A stretch of 64,000 nucleotides of DNA from Pseudoteredinibacter isoporae_A. GTDB lineage: Bacteria; Pseudomonadota; Gammaproteobacteria; Pseudomonadales; Cellvibrionaceae. Position 1 is the stretch's first letter; each line of letters opens with the position of its first letter. The notes beneath the pieces are model-generated. The model did no database searches and was not told the DNA's origin. It saw only the letters and a program-made list of their open reading frames with translations. The stretch is from assembly GCF_040372805.1 (NCBI RefSeq), contig NZ_BAABWJ010000004.1, positions 62,001 to 126,000 of the forward strand. Reading direction: 5' to 3'. Below, one piece after another: positions 9,901 to 17,975 of this stretch. The position numbers and the translations under genes were made by a program.

Positions 9901-10659
9901 TTTGCCGATGCCCAAGAGATGTTAAAAGACCTGGTTGAGAATAAGCGCCTTAAAGCCAAAGGCGTCATTGGTCTTTGGCCTGCCAATCGAGTTAATAACG
10001 AAGATATTGAGTTCAGCAACGCCGAAGGTGAAGTACTCGGTAGCATTCACCCTATTCGCCAGCAGGCGATCAAGGCAACCCGCGATGTGGCCGAACCGCC
10101 GCTGATCAGCCTGGCGGATTTTATTGCGCCTAAGAGCAGCGGTAAACAGGATTATATCGGCGGTTTCTGTGTCACCGCTGGCATCGGTGCCGAAGAGCTT
10201 GCCAAAGATTATGAAGCCAAAGGCGATGATTATTCTGCAATTATGGTCAAAGCACTGGCAGACCGCCTTGCTGAAGCATTTGCTGAACATATGCACCAGC
10301 GCGTCCGCAAAGATTTTTGGGGCTATCAAGCGGATGAGACCTTGAGCAATGAAGAATTAATTAAAGAGCGCTATCAAGGCATACGCCCTGCTCCGGGTTA
10401 TCCAGCCTGCCCCGATCACAGTGAAAAAGCTTTCCTGTTTGAATTATTGAACGCGGAAGAAAATATCGGCGTTGCTTTGAGCACCCATTTTGCCATGACC
10501 CCTGCGGCCTCAGTTTCGGGCTGGTATTTTGCTCACCCAGAAAGTAAATACTTCAACGTGGGTAAAATTCAGGAAGACCAGGTGCAGTCTCTGGCGGAGC
10601 GTAAAGGAATCAGCCAGGATGATATGGAGAAATGGATTCGCCCCAACCTGGCCTACTGA
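6967..10659 (+). CDS. metH: Cobalamin-dependent methionine synthase
   Basis: The 1230-residue length and four-module order are those of MetH. First comes a homocysteine-binding barrel with zinc cysteines (GLNCALGA and GGCCGTTP), then a methyltetrahydrofolate barrel (VNVGERCNVTGS onward, about 350-610). A cap and B12 domain follows with DVHDIGKN, whose His ligates cobalt (about 759). The last module is a SAM-dependent reactivation domain (RPAPGYPACPDH). The enzyme transfers a methyl group from 5-methyl-THF to homocysteine in the cytoplasm. AAGGA lies 8 bases before the ATG. It is a single-gene unit between a palindromic promoter and a strong terminator. No truncation or missing key residue was noticed. 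Confidence 0.98.
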   Translation: MSQSQRPDIHRALEERILMLDGGMGTMIQGYKLQEADYRGERFADYHLDVAGNNDLLSITQPDIIRDIHTAYLEAGADIIETNTFNATQISMADYKMEELAYEINFESAKLAREAADAVTAKNPQRPRYVAGVIGPTSRTCSISPDVNDPSARNVTFDQLVENYRESVSALMAGGADLILIETIFDTLNAKAAVFAVQEYFDEVGQSLPIMISGTITDASGRTLSGQTTEAFYNSLAHAKPISIGLNCALGADELRPYLKELSRVANCYVSAHPNAGLPNEFGEYDESPEDMAQVVEEFASSGFVNIIGGCCGTTPAHIQAIAEAVSKHPARNIPSWDVACRLAGLEPFNIEKSSLFVNVGERCNVTGSARFKRLIIEEDYDTALEVAQEQVENGAQIIDINMDEGMLDAEAAMVKFLNLIASEPDIARVPIMVDSSKWEVIEAGLKCIQGKAVVNSISLKEGEEDFIAKAKLCMRYGAAVVVMAFDTDGQADNLARKIEICERSYRVLVDKVGFPPEDIIFDPNIFAVATGIEEHNNYAVDFIEAARWIRKNLPHAGVSGGVSNVSFSFRGNNPVREAIHSVFLYYAIKAGLNMGIVNAGQLAVYDDLPAELKDRVEDVILNRSDEATEALLDIADQYRGDGSSATKTENLEWRSWPVAKRLEHALVKGINNFIEEDTEEARKTSTRPLDVIEGPLMDGMNVVGDLFGQGKMFLPQVVKSARVMKQSVAYLQPYIEAEKSDGATSNGRILMATVKGDVHDIGKNIVGVVLQCNNFEVIDLGVMVPCEDILKTAVEKDCDIIGLSGLITPSLDEMVTVAKEMQRQNIQKPLLIGGATTSKAHTAVKIDPEFDLDQAIYVADASRAVGVASKLLSKDKAPYLDEIKAEYEKVRERTAKRKPQGKVVTYEESKERGIELDWDSFTPVKPSFTGSQVFDDYPLEALLDTIDWTPFFISWDLAGKYPAILDDDIVGEAARTLFADAQEMLKDLVENKRLKAKGVIGLWPANRVNNEDIEFSNAEGEVLGSIHPIRQQAIKATRDVAEPPLISLADFIAPKSSGKQDYIGGFCVTAGIGAEELAKDYEAKGDDYSAIMVKALADRLAEAFAEHMHQRVRKDFWGYQADETLSNEELIKERYQGIRPAPGYPACPDHSEKAFLFELLNAEENIGVALSTHFAMTPAASVSGWYFAHPESKYFNVGKIQEDQVQSLAERKGISQDDMEKWIRPNLAY

Positions 10660-10690
10660 AATAAGCCTCAAACGCGTCTTACCGCGCAAT

Positions 10691-10718
10691 AAAAAAGGCC
10701 GCTTATGCGGCCTTTTTT
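10691..10718. terminator. Strong bidirectional terminator between metH and the FHA gene
   Basis: AAAAAAGGCCGC pairs perfectly with GCGGCCTTTTTT over a 4-base loop. The T run on either strand can end both metH (plus) and the long minus-strand operon that finishes at 10740. Confidence 0.9.
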
Positions 10719-10739
10719 ATTTAAGCCGTTTCAGCTGAT

Positions 10740-11624
10740 TTACAGCAGAAACGCGGCAGCGGCACCCGCAATTACCAACACCGCCACAACGCCAATAATC
10801 AAACCGGTTTTGGACGAAGAACCTTCAGCCGCCGCTGGTGCAGCCTGTTTACTGCTTGCGGTCGCACCGGATAAACGAGCTTCAAAGGCAAACTCCACTG
10901 AGCCCAAACGAATAATGTCACCAGACTTGAGGAAGGTAGACAAGCCCTTCTTATCATTCACGAAAGTGCCATTGGTGGACATCCAATTAACGATTTTCCA
11001 CAGAACGCCATCGTTCACTAATTGGGCATGTTTACCAGAAACGCTGCCATCGTCGATCACAATGTCGACCTCTTCAGACCGGCCAAGGTGCCAGATATTG
11101 GTACTTTGATCGCCCTGTAGCTCATAGATACGACCACGAACAGCATCAGACAAGCCCACCAGACGCGGAACCTCACCCAATGGTGGAATCTCAATACGGC
11201 CGGCCATGTAGTCGGAAACCGCTGCTGAACGCTCCACGTCGAAAACGATCTGGGTTTGCGAAGCACTTTCCAGGCCCTCACCTTCAGACCATACCGACGG
11301 GATATCCGCTTCCGCTTCACGCTTATTGGGAGAGATAACACTAAAAGTGTCCGTATCGATAACGATAATATCGCCGTCGAACAGACTGGCTGGAGCGCTT
11401 AATTTTTCACCGTTCAGGAAGGTACCATTGCTGGAGCCTTGATCACTGAGCACCAAATCGCCTTCTTTCAGCTCGATGGCGGCGTGCCGGCGAGAGGCAA
11501 TATCGCTTTTGAGAACAATGTCACAGTCGTCGCTGCGACCCAGAATGGTGGATGCTCCCAAAGACAGAAGCTCGCCAGTTTGAGGATTCTTTAATTTACA
11601 GTTGTCGCTTGTGCACTCAACCAT
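10740..11624 (-). CDS. Double FHA-domain protein with C-terminal membrane anchor
   Basis: This 294-residue protein has two forkhead-associated domains: residues about 15-98 (ILGRS, SRRHA, SNGTFLNG) and about 155-248 (LGRS, SGKHA, STNGTFVN). Both keep the Arg, Ser, His and Asn residues that read phosphothreonine. After an Ala/Ser-rich linker, residues 274-294 form a single hydrophobic helix at the extreme C-terminus, so both FHA domains face the cytoplasm on a tail anchor. It is the last gene of the long cytochrome operon, 169 bases after the PP2C gene. It probably docks phosphorylated kinase or another phosphoprotein at the inner membrane. The N-terminus contains two Cys (C4, C9), perhaps incidental. 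Confidence 0.85.
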   Translation of the reverse strand: MVECTSDNCKLKNPQTGELLSLGASTILGRSDDCDIVLKSDIASRRHAAIELKEGDLVLSDQGSSNGTFLNGEKLSAPASLFDGDIIVIDTDTFSVISPNKREAEADIPSVWSEGEGLESASQTQIVFDVERSAAVSDYMAGRIEIPPLGEVPRLVGLSDAVRGRIYELQGDQSTNIWHLGRSEEVDIVIDDGSVSGKHAQLVNDGVLWKIVNWMSTNGTFVNDKKGLSTFLKSGDIIRLGSVEFAFEARLSGATASSKQAAPAAAEGSSSKTGLIIGVVAVLVIAGAAAAFLL

Positions 11625-11793
11625 CGTATTCGACCTTTACTTATTCTTACATCCAATACAAACCGTGTAATCTATCGCGTCATTATGAAAACAGTATGAA
11701 TGCGCTCGTTTACACACTACAGCTTGTCGCTCTGCACGACCCACTCAACGATCCGATTAGCAAATCGCCTGAGTATCAGCTCTGGCTATTTCA

Positions 11794-12807
11794 TCAGAAG
11801 CTAATTATACCCAAATAAACTAATAGCCCAACCGCTCCCAGCAACAAAATAGCGATAATGAGGCCGATTAGCCATCCAGGAATGCCATTTCCTACGTGAT
11901 CTTCGAGCGCATCGTAGTCTAATTGGCTTTTGGGTTTCACGGCATAAACTTGCGTGGTTGAAAATTCCTCGGTGACACTTTCGCTGCTGGTAATATAAGC
12001 GCCATCGTTTGGCACATCCAAAGGATAATATTCGCTGTGGCCAGAGAGATTGTGTGTTTCCACTGCTCGACATTCGAGCCTGGCGGCTTCGGGTACAGGC
12101 ATGTCATTAGCGACAAGCATCACGGTGATATTGTCTTTGCCGCCGGCATCATATGAGGCCTGAACCAAACGCTCGCAGCACACTTCCAGGCCCTCGGCGG
12201 CGTTGTCGTGAAGCAAGCGAGCAATTTCAAAACCGCCCAGTTCATCATTTAAACCGTCGCTGCAAAGCAACAATAACTCACCTTGATATAAATCCCCTTC
12301 ACAGGTGCCAATGTCCAACTCAACGAGCGCTTCGGCACCGAGTGCCTGAGTAACCAAATTACGATCGTTACGGGTTTTCGCATCTTCCGCATTGATAATG
12401 CCTCGCGACAGCAAGGATTCAACATAAGAATGGTCGCGACTGATCTGGGTGAGCTCATGCCCGTCCCAGATGTAAGCGCGACTGTCACCTACCCAGGCAA
12501 GATCAAAGCGTGCACCGTCGAATTTGGCCGCAACCACTGTGGAGCCCATGCCTGCGCCACCTCGCCCATCCAAGACGCCTTTTTTCACTTCAAGGTGAGC
12601 ATTGGCAACCGCTTTTTCCAGGTCGGTTTGGCCTTCTTTTAGATCATTCCAAAGAGTGGATACAACAATGGCGCTAGCCACCTCGCCCGAGGAATACCCT
12701 CCCATACCATCGGCAACCGCCGCGAGCCCCAATTCATCATCCGCAAGAAAAGAGTCTTCGTTTAGCTCCCTTCGACCGGTATGGGTGCATCCTACGATTC
12801 TAAGCAC
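11794..12807 (-). CDS. PP2C-type Ser/Thr protein phosphatase with C-terminal membrane helix
   Basis: The catalytic domain (about 1-240) has all the metal-binding and structural motifs of the PPM/PP2C family: NEDSF, VADGMGG, GMGSTVV, WVGDSRAY, LLLCSDGLND and GGKDNITVMLV. An acidic linker follows, then a transmembrane helix at about 312-334 (WLIGLIIAILLLGAVGLLVY), with almost nothing after it. The enzyme should remove phosphate from Ser/Thr on cytoplasmic proteins near the membrane. It is the natural opponent of the kinase at 41427-44390. PppA plays that part in type VI secretion, but PppA usually lacks a membrane helix. The gene lies 12 bases after the pentaheme cytochrome gene, so it is co-transcribed with electron-transfer genes. 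Confidence 0.93.
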   Translation of the reverse strand: MLRIVGCTHTGRRELNEDSFLADDELGLAAVADGMGGYSSGEVASAIVVSTLWNDLKEGQTDLEKAVANAHLEVKKGVLDGRGGAGMGSTVVAAKFDGARFDLAWVGDSRAYIWDGHELTQISRDHSYVESLLSRGIINAEDAKTRNDRNLVTQALGAEALVELDIGTCEGDLYQGELLLLCSDGLNDELGGFEIARLLHDNAAEGLEVCCERLVQASYDAGGKDNITVMLVANDMPVPEAARLECRAVETHNLSGHSEYYPLDVPNDGAYITSSESVTEEFSTTQVYAVKPKSQLDYDALEDHVGNGIPGWLIGLIIAILLLGAVGLLVYLGIISF

Positions 12808-12819
12808 TGATTCACCTCA

Positions 12820-14130
12820 CTATGGGTACATGGTTGAGAGTAAACGCTGGGCCACACCGGCAAAGCGAGTTTGTTGGAAAGCAGACTCACTGGCGAGTGA
12901 GCTGTAAAAGCTGTCCATCAGATTGGCATAGCTGTCGCTCTGATTGAGCGCGAGGGTCAGGGTTTCAACAGCAAGGAAAGCCTGCTCCGCACTGGTGTAA
13001 TCACGATACTGACCCGCAGCACTTTTACTCAATATGCGCTTGCGAAGCTCGCTGATTTCATTGCGATTGTAGTTTTTACTGAGCAGGACATCTTCTATGC
13101 TGGAGAGCTGCGTTAACAGACGGTTGGCAGCGGCTCGTAAGGTAGCAATGTCTTTTCGCGATGCCACGTGCAGGCCACGAGAAAGGGTCAGCAATTCCTG
13201 AGCAGCAGCCTGATCACGTATAAAGCTGATGCCAATCAGCATTTGCAAAGCGGCATCATTTAAACGCAAGTCGCCTGGCTTCAAGCCCACTTCAATGCTG
13301 GTTTGCTGCCAGTTTTTCTTATCCATTGGGTGGTGGCAGGCGTGGCAATCGTAAAAGGACAATTCTGGAATCAAGCCATTCGCCGTTAATAAATGACTGT
13401 TGTACAACTCGAGGGTTTGTTTGGCGGTGTAATACACACCAGCGACCCACATCGTTACGGATTCAATCTGCCCTTTGCGCTCAAGATAATCCTCATCAAC
13501 CACATAGTGCGCGGGTTGGTTCGCTGTGAACGTTTCCAATTCAAACGCCAAACGTGGGTGACCTGCACCCATAATCCGGTGGGTGGCGAATTTATTTTTG
13601 GTGCCCAGGTGGCAGGACAAGCACATTTCCGCCCGGGGCTTTGGCGACTCGGTTGGGTACATGCCCGCCTTCAGATTATCGGCATGGCTCACCCCTTTTT
13701 TATAGTGGCTGTCCAACCAGGTTTCACTGCCACCATGGCAAGCTTCACAACCTACACCGTCACGAATCACAAACTTGGGACCGCGCTGACTCTGGGGAAC
13801 ATTATCGGCATGACAATCCAAACAGAGATCAGCAGTATGCGCAGACGCCAAGCCGAGGTTTCTGGCCATGCGCTTTGATTCGTCGTTAAACAAAATCTTG
13901 TACGCCTTGGAGTGCAAATCTTCGCGACTCCAGGTGCGGTACTCATTGAGTAAGGCATAGGAATTGGCATCGGGTGCCGGCTTGCCGTGACAAACACTGG
14001 AGGCACACGTCGCAACCCCCATGTGTTTATGTGGCCCGGTGATGACATTGTCCTCGGCCACAGCAGCGCTGCTTCCCAGAATCAGAAGGCCAAAGAGATA
14101 AGTGGGCAGTCTTAACATACTTATTTTCAT
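12820..14130 (-). CDS. Periplasmic multiheme cytochrome c (c554-like), about five hemes
   Basis: The 436-residue protein has a signal peptide ending near AVAED. Four CxxCH motifs are visible (CLDCH, CEACH, CLSCH, CHACH), plus CASSVCH near the N-terminus, a CX4CH spacing that occurs as a first-heme variant in some multiheme families, so up to five c-hemes. The spacing and the SSVCHGK segment recall cytochrome c554-like proteins. The C-terminal 150 residues are helical and heme-free. It lies 2 bases after the large decaheme LVIVD gene and is surely translated from the same message. It probably exchanges electrons with the neighbouring cytochromes in the periplasm. A catalytic role is not excluded. 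Confidence 0.85.
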   Translation of the reverse strand: MKISMLRLPTYLFGLLILGSSAAVAEDNVITGPHKHMGVATCASSVCHGKPAPDANSYALLNEYRTWSREDLHSKAYKILFNDESKRMARNLGLASAHTADLCLDCHADNVPQSQRGPKFVIRDGVGCEACHGGSETWLDSHYKKGVSHADNLKAGMYPTESPKPRAEMCLSCHLGTKNKFATHRIMGAGHPRLAFELETFTANQPAHYVVDEDYLERKGQIESVTMWVAGVYYTAKQTLELYNSHLLTANGLIPELSFYDCHACHHPMDKKNWQQTSIEVGLKPGDLRLNDAALQMLIGISFIRDQAAAQELLTLSRGLHVASRKDIATLRAAANRLLTQLSSIEDVLLSKNYNRNEISELRKRILSKSAAGQYRDYTSAEQAFLAVETLTLALNQSDSYANLMDSFYSSLASESAFQQTRFAGVAQRLLSTMYP

Positions 14131-14132
14131 GC

Positions 14133-17100
14133 TTAATCTTCTTTGTCTTTTACGGTCCAGACTTTGCCGGATTTATCTTTGTAGAGCTTGTTGATTTCTT
14201 CTTTGTTCAACGGTCTCGAACCACGGCGTCCAAATACTGCAACCTGGCCACCGGTTTCATCCACCGCACGATCACGCTCCAAGGCTCTGGACAATGCCAA
14301 CGCAGGTTTCTCGGTCTGATAATGGGCAATCAGGTGCGGATTGGGTTTCGGACTGAAGCCATAGAACTTCGGCTGAATTTCCGGTGAGGTCAACTGCAGA
14401 ACTTTCATCCCGCCGCGGCCATCAGCAATGTAAGCAAATAAAGAGGCATTCGTACTCGCAACGACAACGTCTTGGGCATCCACCAGTTTTCCATCAGCAG
14501 TGAACATCTGTGTGACTTTCATCTGTGTGGGCTTTTCTATATCAATAATTGCCAAGCCTTCACGGCCCGCCGCAACATAGGCATAGGTACGAGCAATAAA
14601 CACTTTCTGGGCATCCGCTAATGGAATGGTGTTGTTTTGCACCACATGGGCCTTCTCAGGATCTGTGATATCAATTACTTTCAAACCATCAGCATCAGTC
14701 ACAAACAGATAACGGAATTGCACTGACGATGCTCGACCATCGTTCAGTGGTGTGACCGATACCACTTTCGGGCTTAAGGGCTGATCGATATCCACGATCA
14801 CCAAACCGGCGTCCGCCATGATGTAGAGATAGTGGCCGCCTATACTGATATGTCGAGCCCCCTTAAGAATGCCCTTTTCGTTCCATGTCAAAGCACGCTC
14901 AAGAAAATTATTACGCGGCTCGCCATCGGACAAAGTGTCTATGTTAACCAGAATCAATCCTTCCTCAGAATCGGTCACAAAGACATAGTGATACAACGGA
15001 TGCATGGGTTGTTCCATATTGGTCACACGCATCAATTCACCGACATTTCGAGCCGGAGCAACGGGCTGAGTCGTTGGCATCAAAATACAGGTGGCGTTCT
15101 TGCTCGGTACATTCGGATTGTGGCCCAACGGACTAAACGGTGCTGAGATAATCCGCTGCGATACCCCCTTGTTGTCGATCGAGGCAATGTCAAAAACGCG
15201 CAGACCTTGTTTACCTGCCGCGGTGTACAGATACTCTCCGCGCATCTGTAAGCAGGCGCTGCGACCGGAACTGTGATTGTAACCATTGGCCAACTTCTGG
15301 CCGGCTTCCTGGTGGGTTTTATACCAATCCGGGTAAGCGTATTTATGCAAATAGCTGCCACGAACCGCCTGCGGCTCATCCCACTCGGTCACTTCAACAC
15401 CCACCACTTCGCCATCGCCGCCAACCCAGGCAAAGCGACCGACAAAGTCAATAAACTTGGTGCCTACCCCCAGAGTCTGCGTGAAGATGGCGTTATTGTC
15501 TTCAGTGTTCGCCAGATGGCAATCGCTACAGGTTTTGGTTTCTGTTTTCCGCACAGTGTGTGGGAAATGCGGATTGATCGCCTGGGAACTGAACCCACTT
15601 GAGGCTACCGGCGGTTGCTGAATGTAAATTCGCTCGCGGTTCGAGTTTGTGGAGGACAACACCAGTGCAGACGTTGAACGAATCGGTGCATACTTTCCGC
15701 CCTTATGCTGCTCACGTTTACCAATCATAAAGATTTGGTCGCGGGAAACTTGCGGATTATAGGTTGCGTAGTTTCGAGTCTCACCGCCTTCATAGTGGTG
15801 GCGCTCGGTTTTTGCGTTCGCCTCAATCGGCAAGTGGCAACCACCGCAGCTGGTCGTCCAAGCCGTATGACAGGTATAGCACTCCATGCTTTCATAGGTA
15901 TGCGCACGCTCCTCTTCAGGAACATCCTCTCCCCAATTCTGCTTGGCGGTATCCTTTGACATCAACTTAGCGCGCGCAGCCTTTTCGTTATAGCCCGGAT
16001 GCCCTTTGCTCACGCTGTCTTTCACCAGGCTTAATTCCCACTCCAAGCCAGGGGTGACCAATGAACGCTGAATCAGCTTGCCGTCCATCCATTCGAAACG
16101 CAGTTGACCATCGGGGTTTCGCAATACTGACAGATCCGCACCCTTACCCAATTTTGCAGGGCCGGACGTTAACAAGTTGGGATAGCGGTCGGCGCTACCA
16201 TGACAATCGATACAGGCAATTTCAACGGCCGCAGCAACTTCACCATAAATATGGCCGTTACCATGGTTATCTTGAGCGAAGTGACAGTCGGAACAATGCA
16301 TGCCTACATCCGCGTGAATAGAAGACATGTGCACCGCTTTCTTAAACTTGTCGGGATCTTCATCGGAAACAATATTGTTTTCCGCATCCAAGAGATTACC
16401 TTTGCGGTCCCGTTTAAAGATGGCGCGAAAGTTCCAACCGTGGCCGTGATAATCGGCAAACTGGGTGTCGTTCAATTCAGGGTTTAAGGACGCCACTTCT
16501 TTTAGGAATTCAACATCCGCCCACTTGCCACGAGGGGCTGCACCTTCGGGGTTACGATCCAAAACCTCACGCTTTCTTGCTTCCGAAGGATATTGTTGCT
16601 CCTCTGGCCACATAGCTGGGGCATCGGACTCGTAGTCCCACATGGTGTAGCCGAGATAAGTATTCATAAACATATTCGGCTGGTGCATGTGGCAGATCAT
16701 GCATTGGCTGCTGGGAACCGCACGACTGAATTGGTGGGTCAACGGGTGCCCTGACTCGTTCTTCGGAATGGTGGGGTCAACGGTCTGTGTTTTACCCTCG
16801 TGCCCAAACTTCGCGTAAGGCCCAGAGTGTTTCGGGTCACGGTCATTGGCGTACACAACGTGACAAGACGTACACCCAGAATGGCGGTAATCACCCGGTT
16901 GATCATTGGTGCCCATAAACCAGAGGAAGGGATCATTCAAACGGGTTTTGTGAATGTTGATCAACGGCACAGAAATACGTGCGCCGGTTCCAGGTCCACG
17001 ATTCGACTGTCGGAAATCGGGGCGACCAGGTTCTTCCAAACGTTGAATCAGGCCCAGGCTGTTGGGAATGCCGGTTTCTGGAAAAAGGTTGGTAATGTTA

Positions 17101-17903
17101 CGGCCACCGCGTTCAAACACTCGGAAAATATCACCGGGTTGTACCGTCTCCCAGTTCGGCAGTGGGTACAAGGCAGCAACAATACCCTTCGCTGCCATTT
17201 CTGGTGTTACCTCCGTTGGATTGCTCAAGGACGTGGCTTCGCCATCTCGGCTGTAGGATTCACCCAATAAGTACTGTTTAAACGGCAAGATGCCATTGTT
17301 ATAAGAGGCCCCGCCCCAGAGCATGGCCCCCGTTGCGTGCAGGCTTCTCTCGGAGGCCAGAATGATGTTCATATGACAGGCGCCGCAAGATTCACGAGCG
17401 ACACGCAGATCACCTGGGTTAATAAACCGAATAAATTCCGGGGATTCTTTGTTCAATAAGGCGTAGGTGCGTTCTGGGTTAGCCGAGCTGGGGTAATTCC
17501 AAAGATCGGGATAACGCGGTAAAACGTGCGCTTTTTCACGCAAACGTGCGTAGCCTTCATCACCAGGACTTTCCTGTTGGCGCATCACACTGGAATCACC
17601 ACCGTGACAATCCACACAAGCCAACTGAATCGCTGGGTTGTTGTGCATATTTTTACTGTCGGACTCGGTGTGGCAACTCACACAGCCTTCGTTTTTCTGA
17701 GCCACCATTTCCGGGCTCTGTGAGGCTGGTGCATTCGCCGCAGTAACATAATCACGCTCAACCGGTTTTGGGCCACCCACCGCCCAAACAACGGAGGGAA
17801 GTAACAGCAAACTGAACATCAGAAACCGCTTTGACAGCCGCTTCCGAACCGTATTGTCCGGGTTGAAAACAGTTTTTGCGCACATGGCTTTATCCATTCC
17901 CAT
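14133..17903 (-). CDS. Very large exported decaheme cytochrome c with LVIVD beta-propeller domain
   Basis: The protein has about 1256 residues. A signal peptide follows a charged N-terminus (hydrophobic core about 28-43). Ten CxxCH motifs lie at roughly residues 77, 99, 176, 342, 402, 539, 567, 677, 688 and 795, widely spaced and separated by large heme-free inserts. Residues about 885-1130 hold repeats such as LVIVDIDQP, LKVIDITDP and LAIIDIEKP, which are LVIVD repeats expected to form a beta-propeller. No lipobox or membrane helix was seen after the signal peptide, so it is periplasmic or secreted. The frame opens at a GTG (17906); the next codon, ATG at 17903, was chosen. The heme part could conduct electrons and the propeller could bind a partner, substrate or the barrel encoded just upstream (inference). 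Confidence 0.88.
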   Translation of the reverse strand: MGMDKAMCAKTVFNPDNTVRKRLSKRFLMFSLLLLPSVVWAVGGPKPVERDYVTAANAPASQSPEMVAQKNEGCVSCHTESDSKNMHNNPAIQLACVDCHGGDSSVMRQQESPGDEGYARLREKAHVLPRYPDLWNYPSSANPERTYALLNKESPEFIRFINPGDLRVARESCGACHMNIILASERSLHATGAMLWGGASYNNGILPFKQYLLGESYSRDGEATSLSNPTEVTPEMAAKGIVAALYPLPNWETVQPGDIFRVFERGGRNITNLFPETGIPNSLGLIQRLEEPGRPDFRQSNRGPGTGARISVPLINIHKTRLNDPFLWFMGTNDQPGDYRHSGCTSCHVVYANDRDPKHSGPYAKFGHEGKTQTVDPTIPKNESGHPLTHQFSRAVPSSQCMICHMHQPNMFMNTYLGYTMWDYESDAPAMWPEEQQYPSEARKREVLDRNPEGAAPRGKWADVEFLKEVASLNPELNDTQFADYHGHGWNFRAIFKRDRKGNLLDAENNIVSDEDPDKFKKAVHMSSIHADVGMHCSDCHFAQDNHGNGHIYGEVAAAVEIACIDCHGSADRYPNLLTSGPAKLGKGADLSVLRNPDGQLRFEWMDGKLIQRSLVTPGLEWELSLVKDSVSKGHPGYNEKAARAKLMSKDTAKQNWGEDVPEEERAHTYESMECYTCHTAWTTSCGGCHLPIEANAKTERHHYEGGETRNYATYNPQVSRDQIFMIGKREQHKGGKYAPIRSTSALVLSSTNSNRERIYIQQPPVASSGFSSQAINPHFPHTVRKTETKTCSDCHLANTEDNNAIFTQTLGVGTKFIDFVGRFAWVGGDGEVVGVEVTEWDEPQAVRGSYLHKYAYPDWYKTHQEAGQKLANGYNHSSGRSACLQMRGEYLYTAAGKQGLRVFDIASIDNKGVSQRIISAPFSPLGHNPNVPSKNATCILMPTTQPVAPARNVGELMRVTNMEQPMHPLYHYVFVTDSEEGLILVNIDTLSDGEPRNNFLERALTWNEKGILKGARHISIGGHYLYIMADAGLVIVDIDQPLSPKVVSVTPLNDGRASSVQFRYLFVTDADGLKVIDITDPEKAHVVQNNTIPLADAQKVFIARTYAYVAAGREGLAIIDIEKPTQMKVTQMFTADGKLVDAQDVVVASTNASLFAYIADGRGGMKVLQLTSPEIQPKFYGFSPKPNPHLIAHYQTEKPALALSRALERDRAVDETGGQVAVFGRRGSRPLNKEEINKLYKDKSGKVWTVKDKED

Positions 17904-17975
17904 CACTTAATCACTTTTTCCTTGCTGTTAACAAGCAACTCACGGCTTGATTGGCTCTCTACTCGGAGCATTAAA

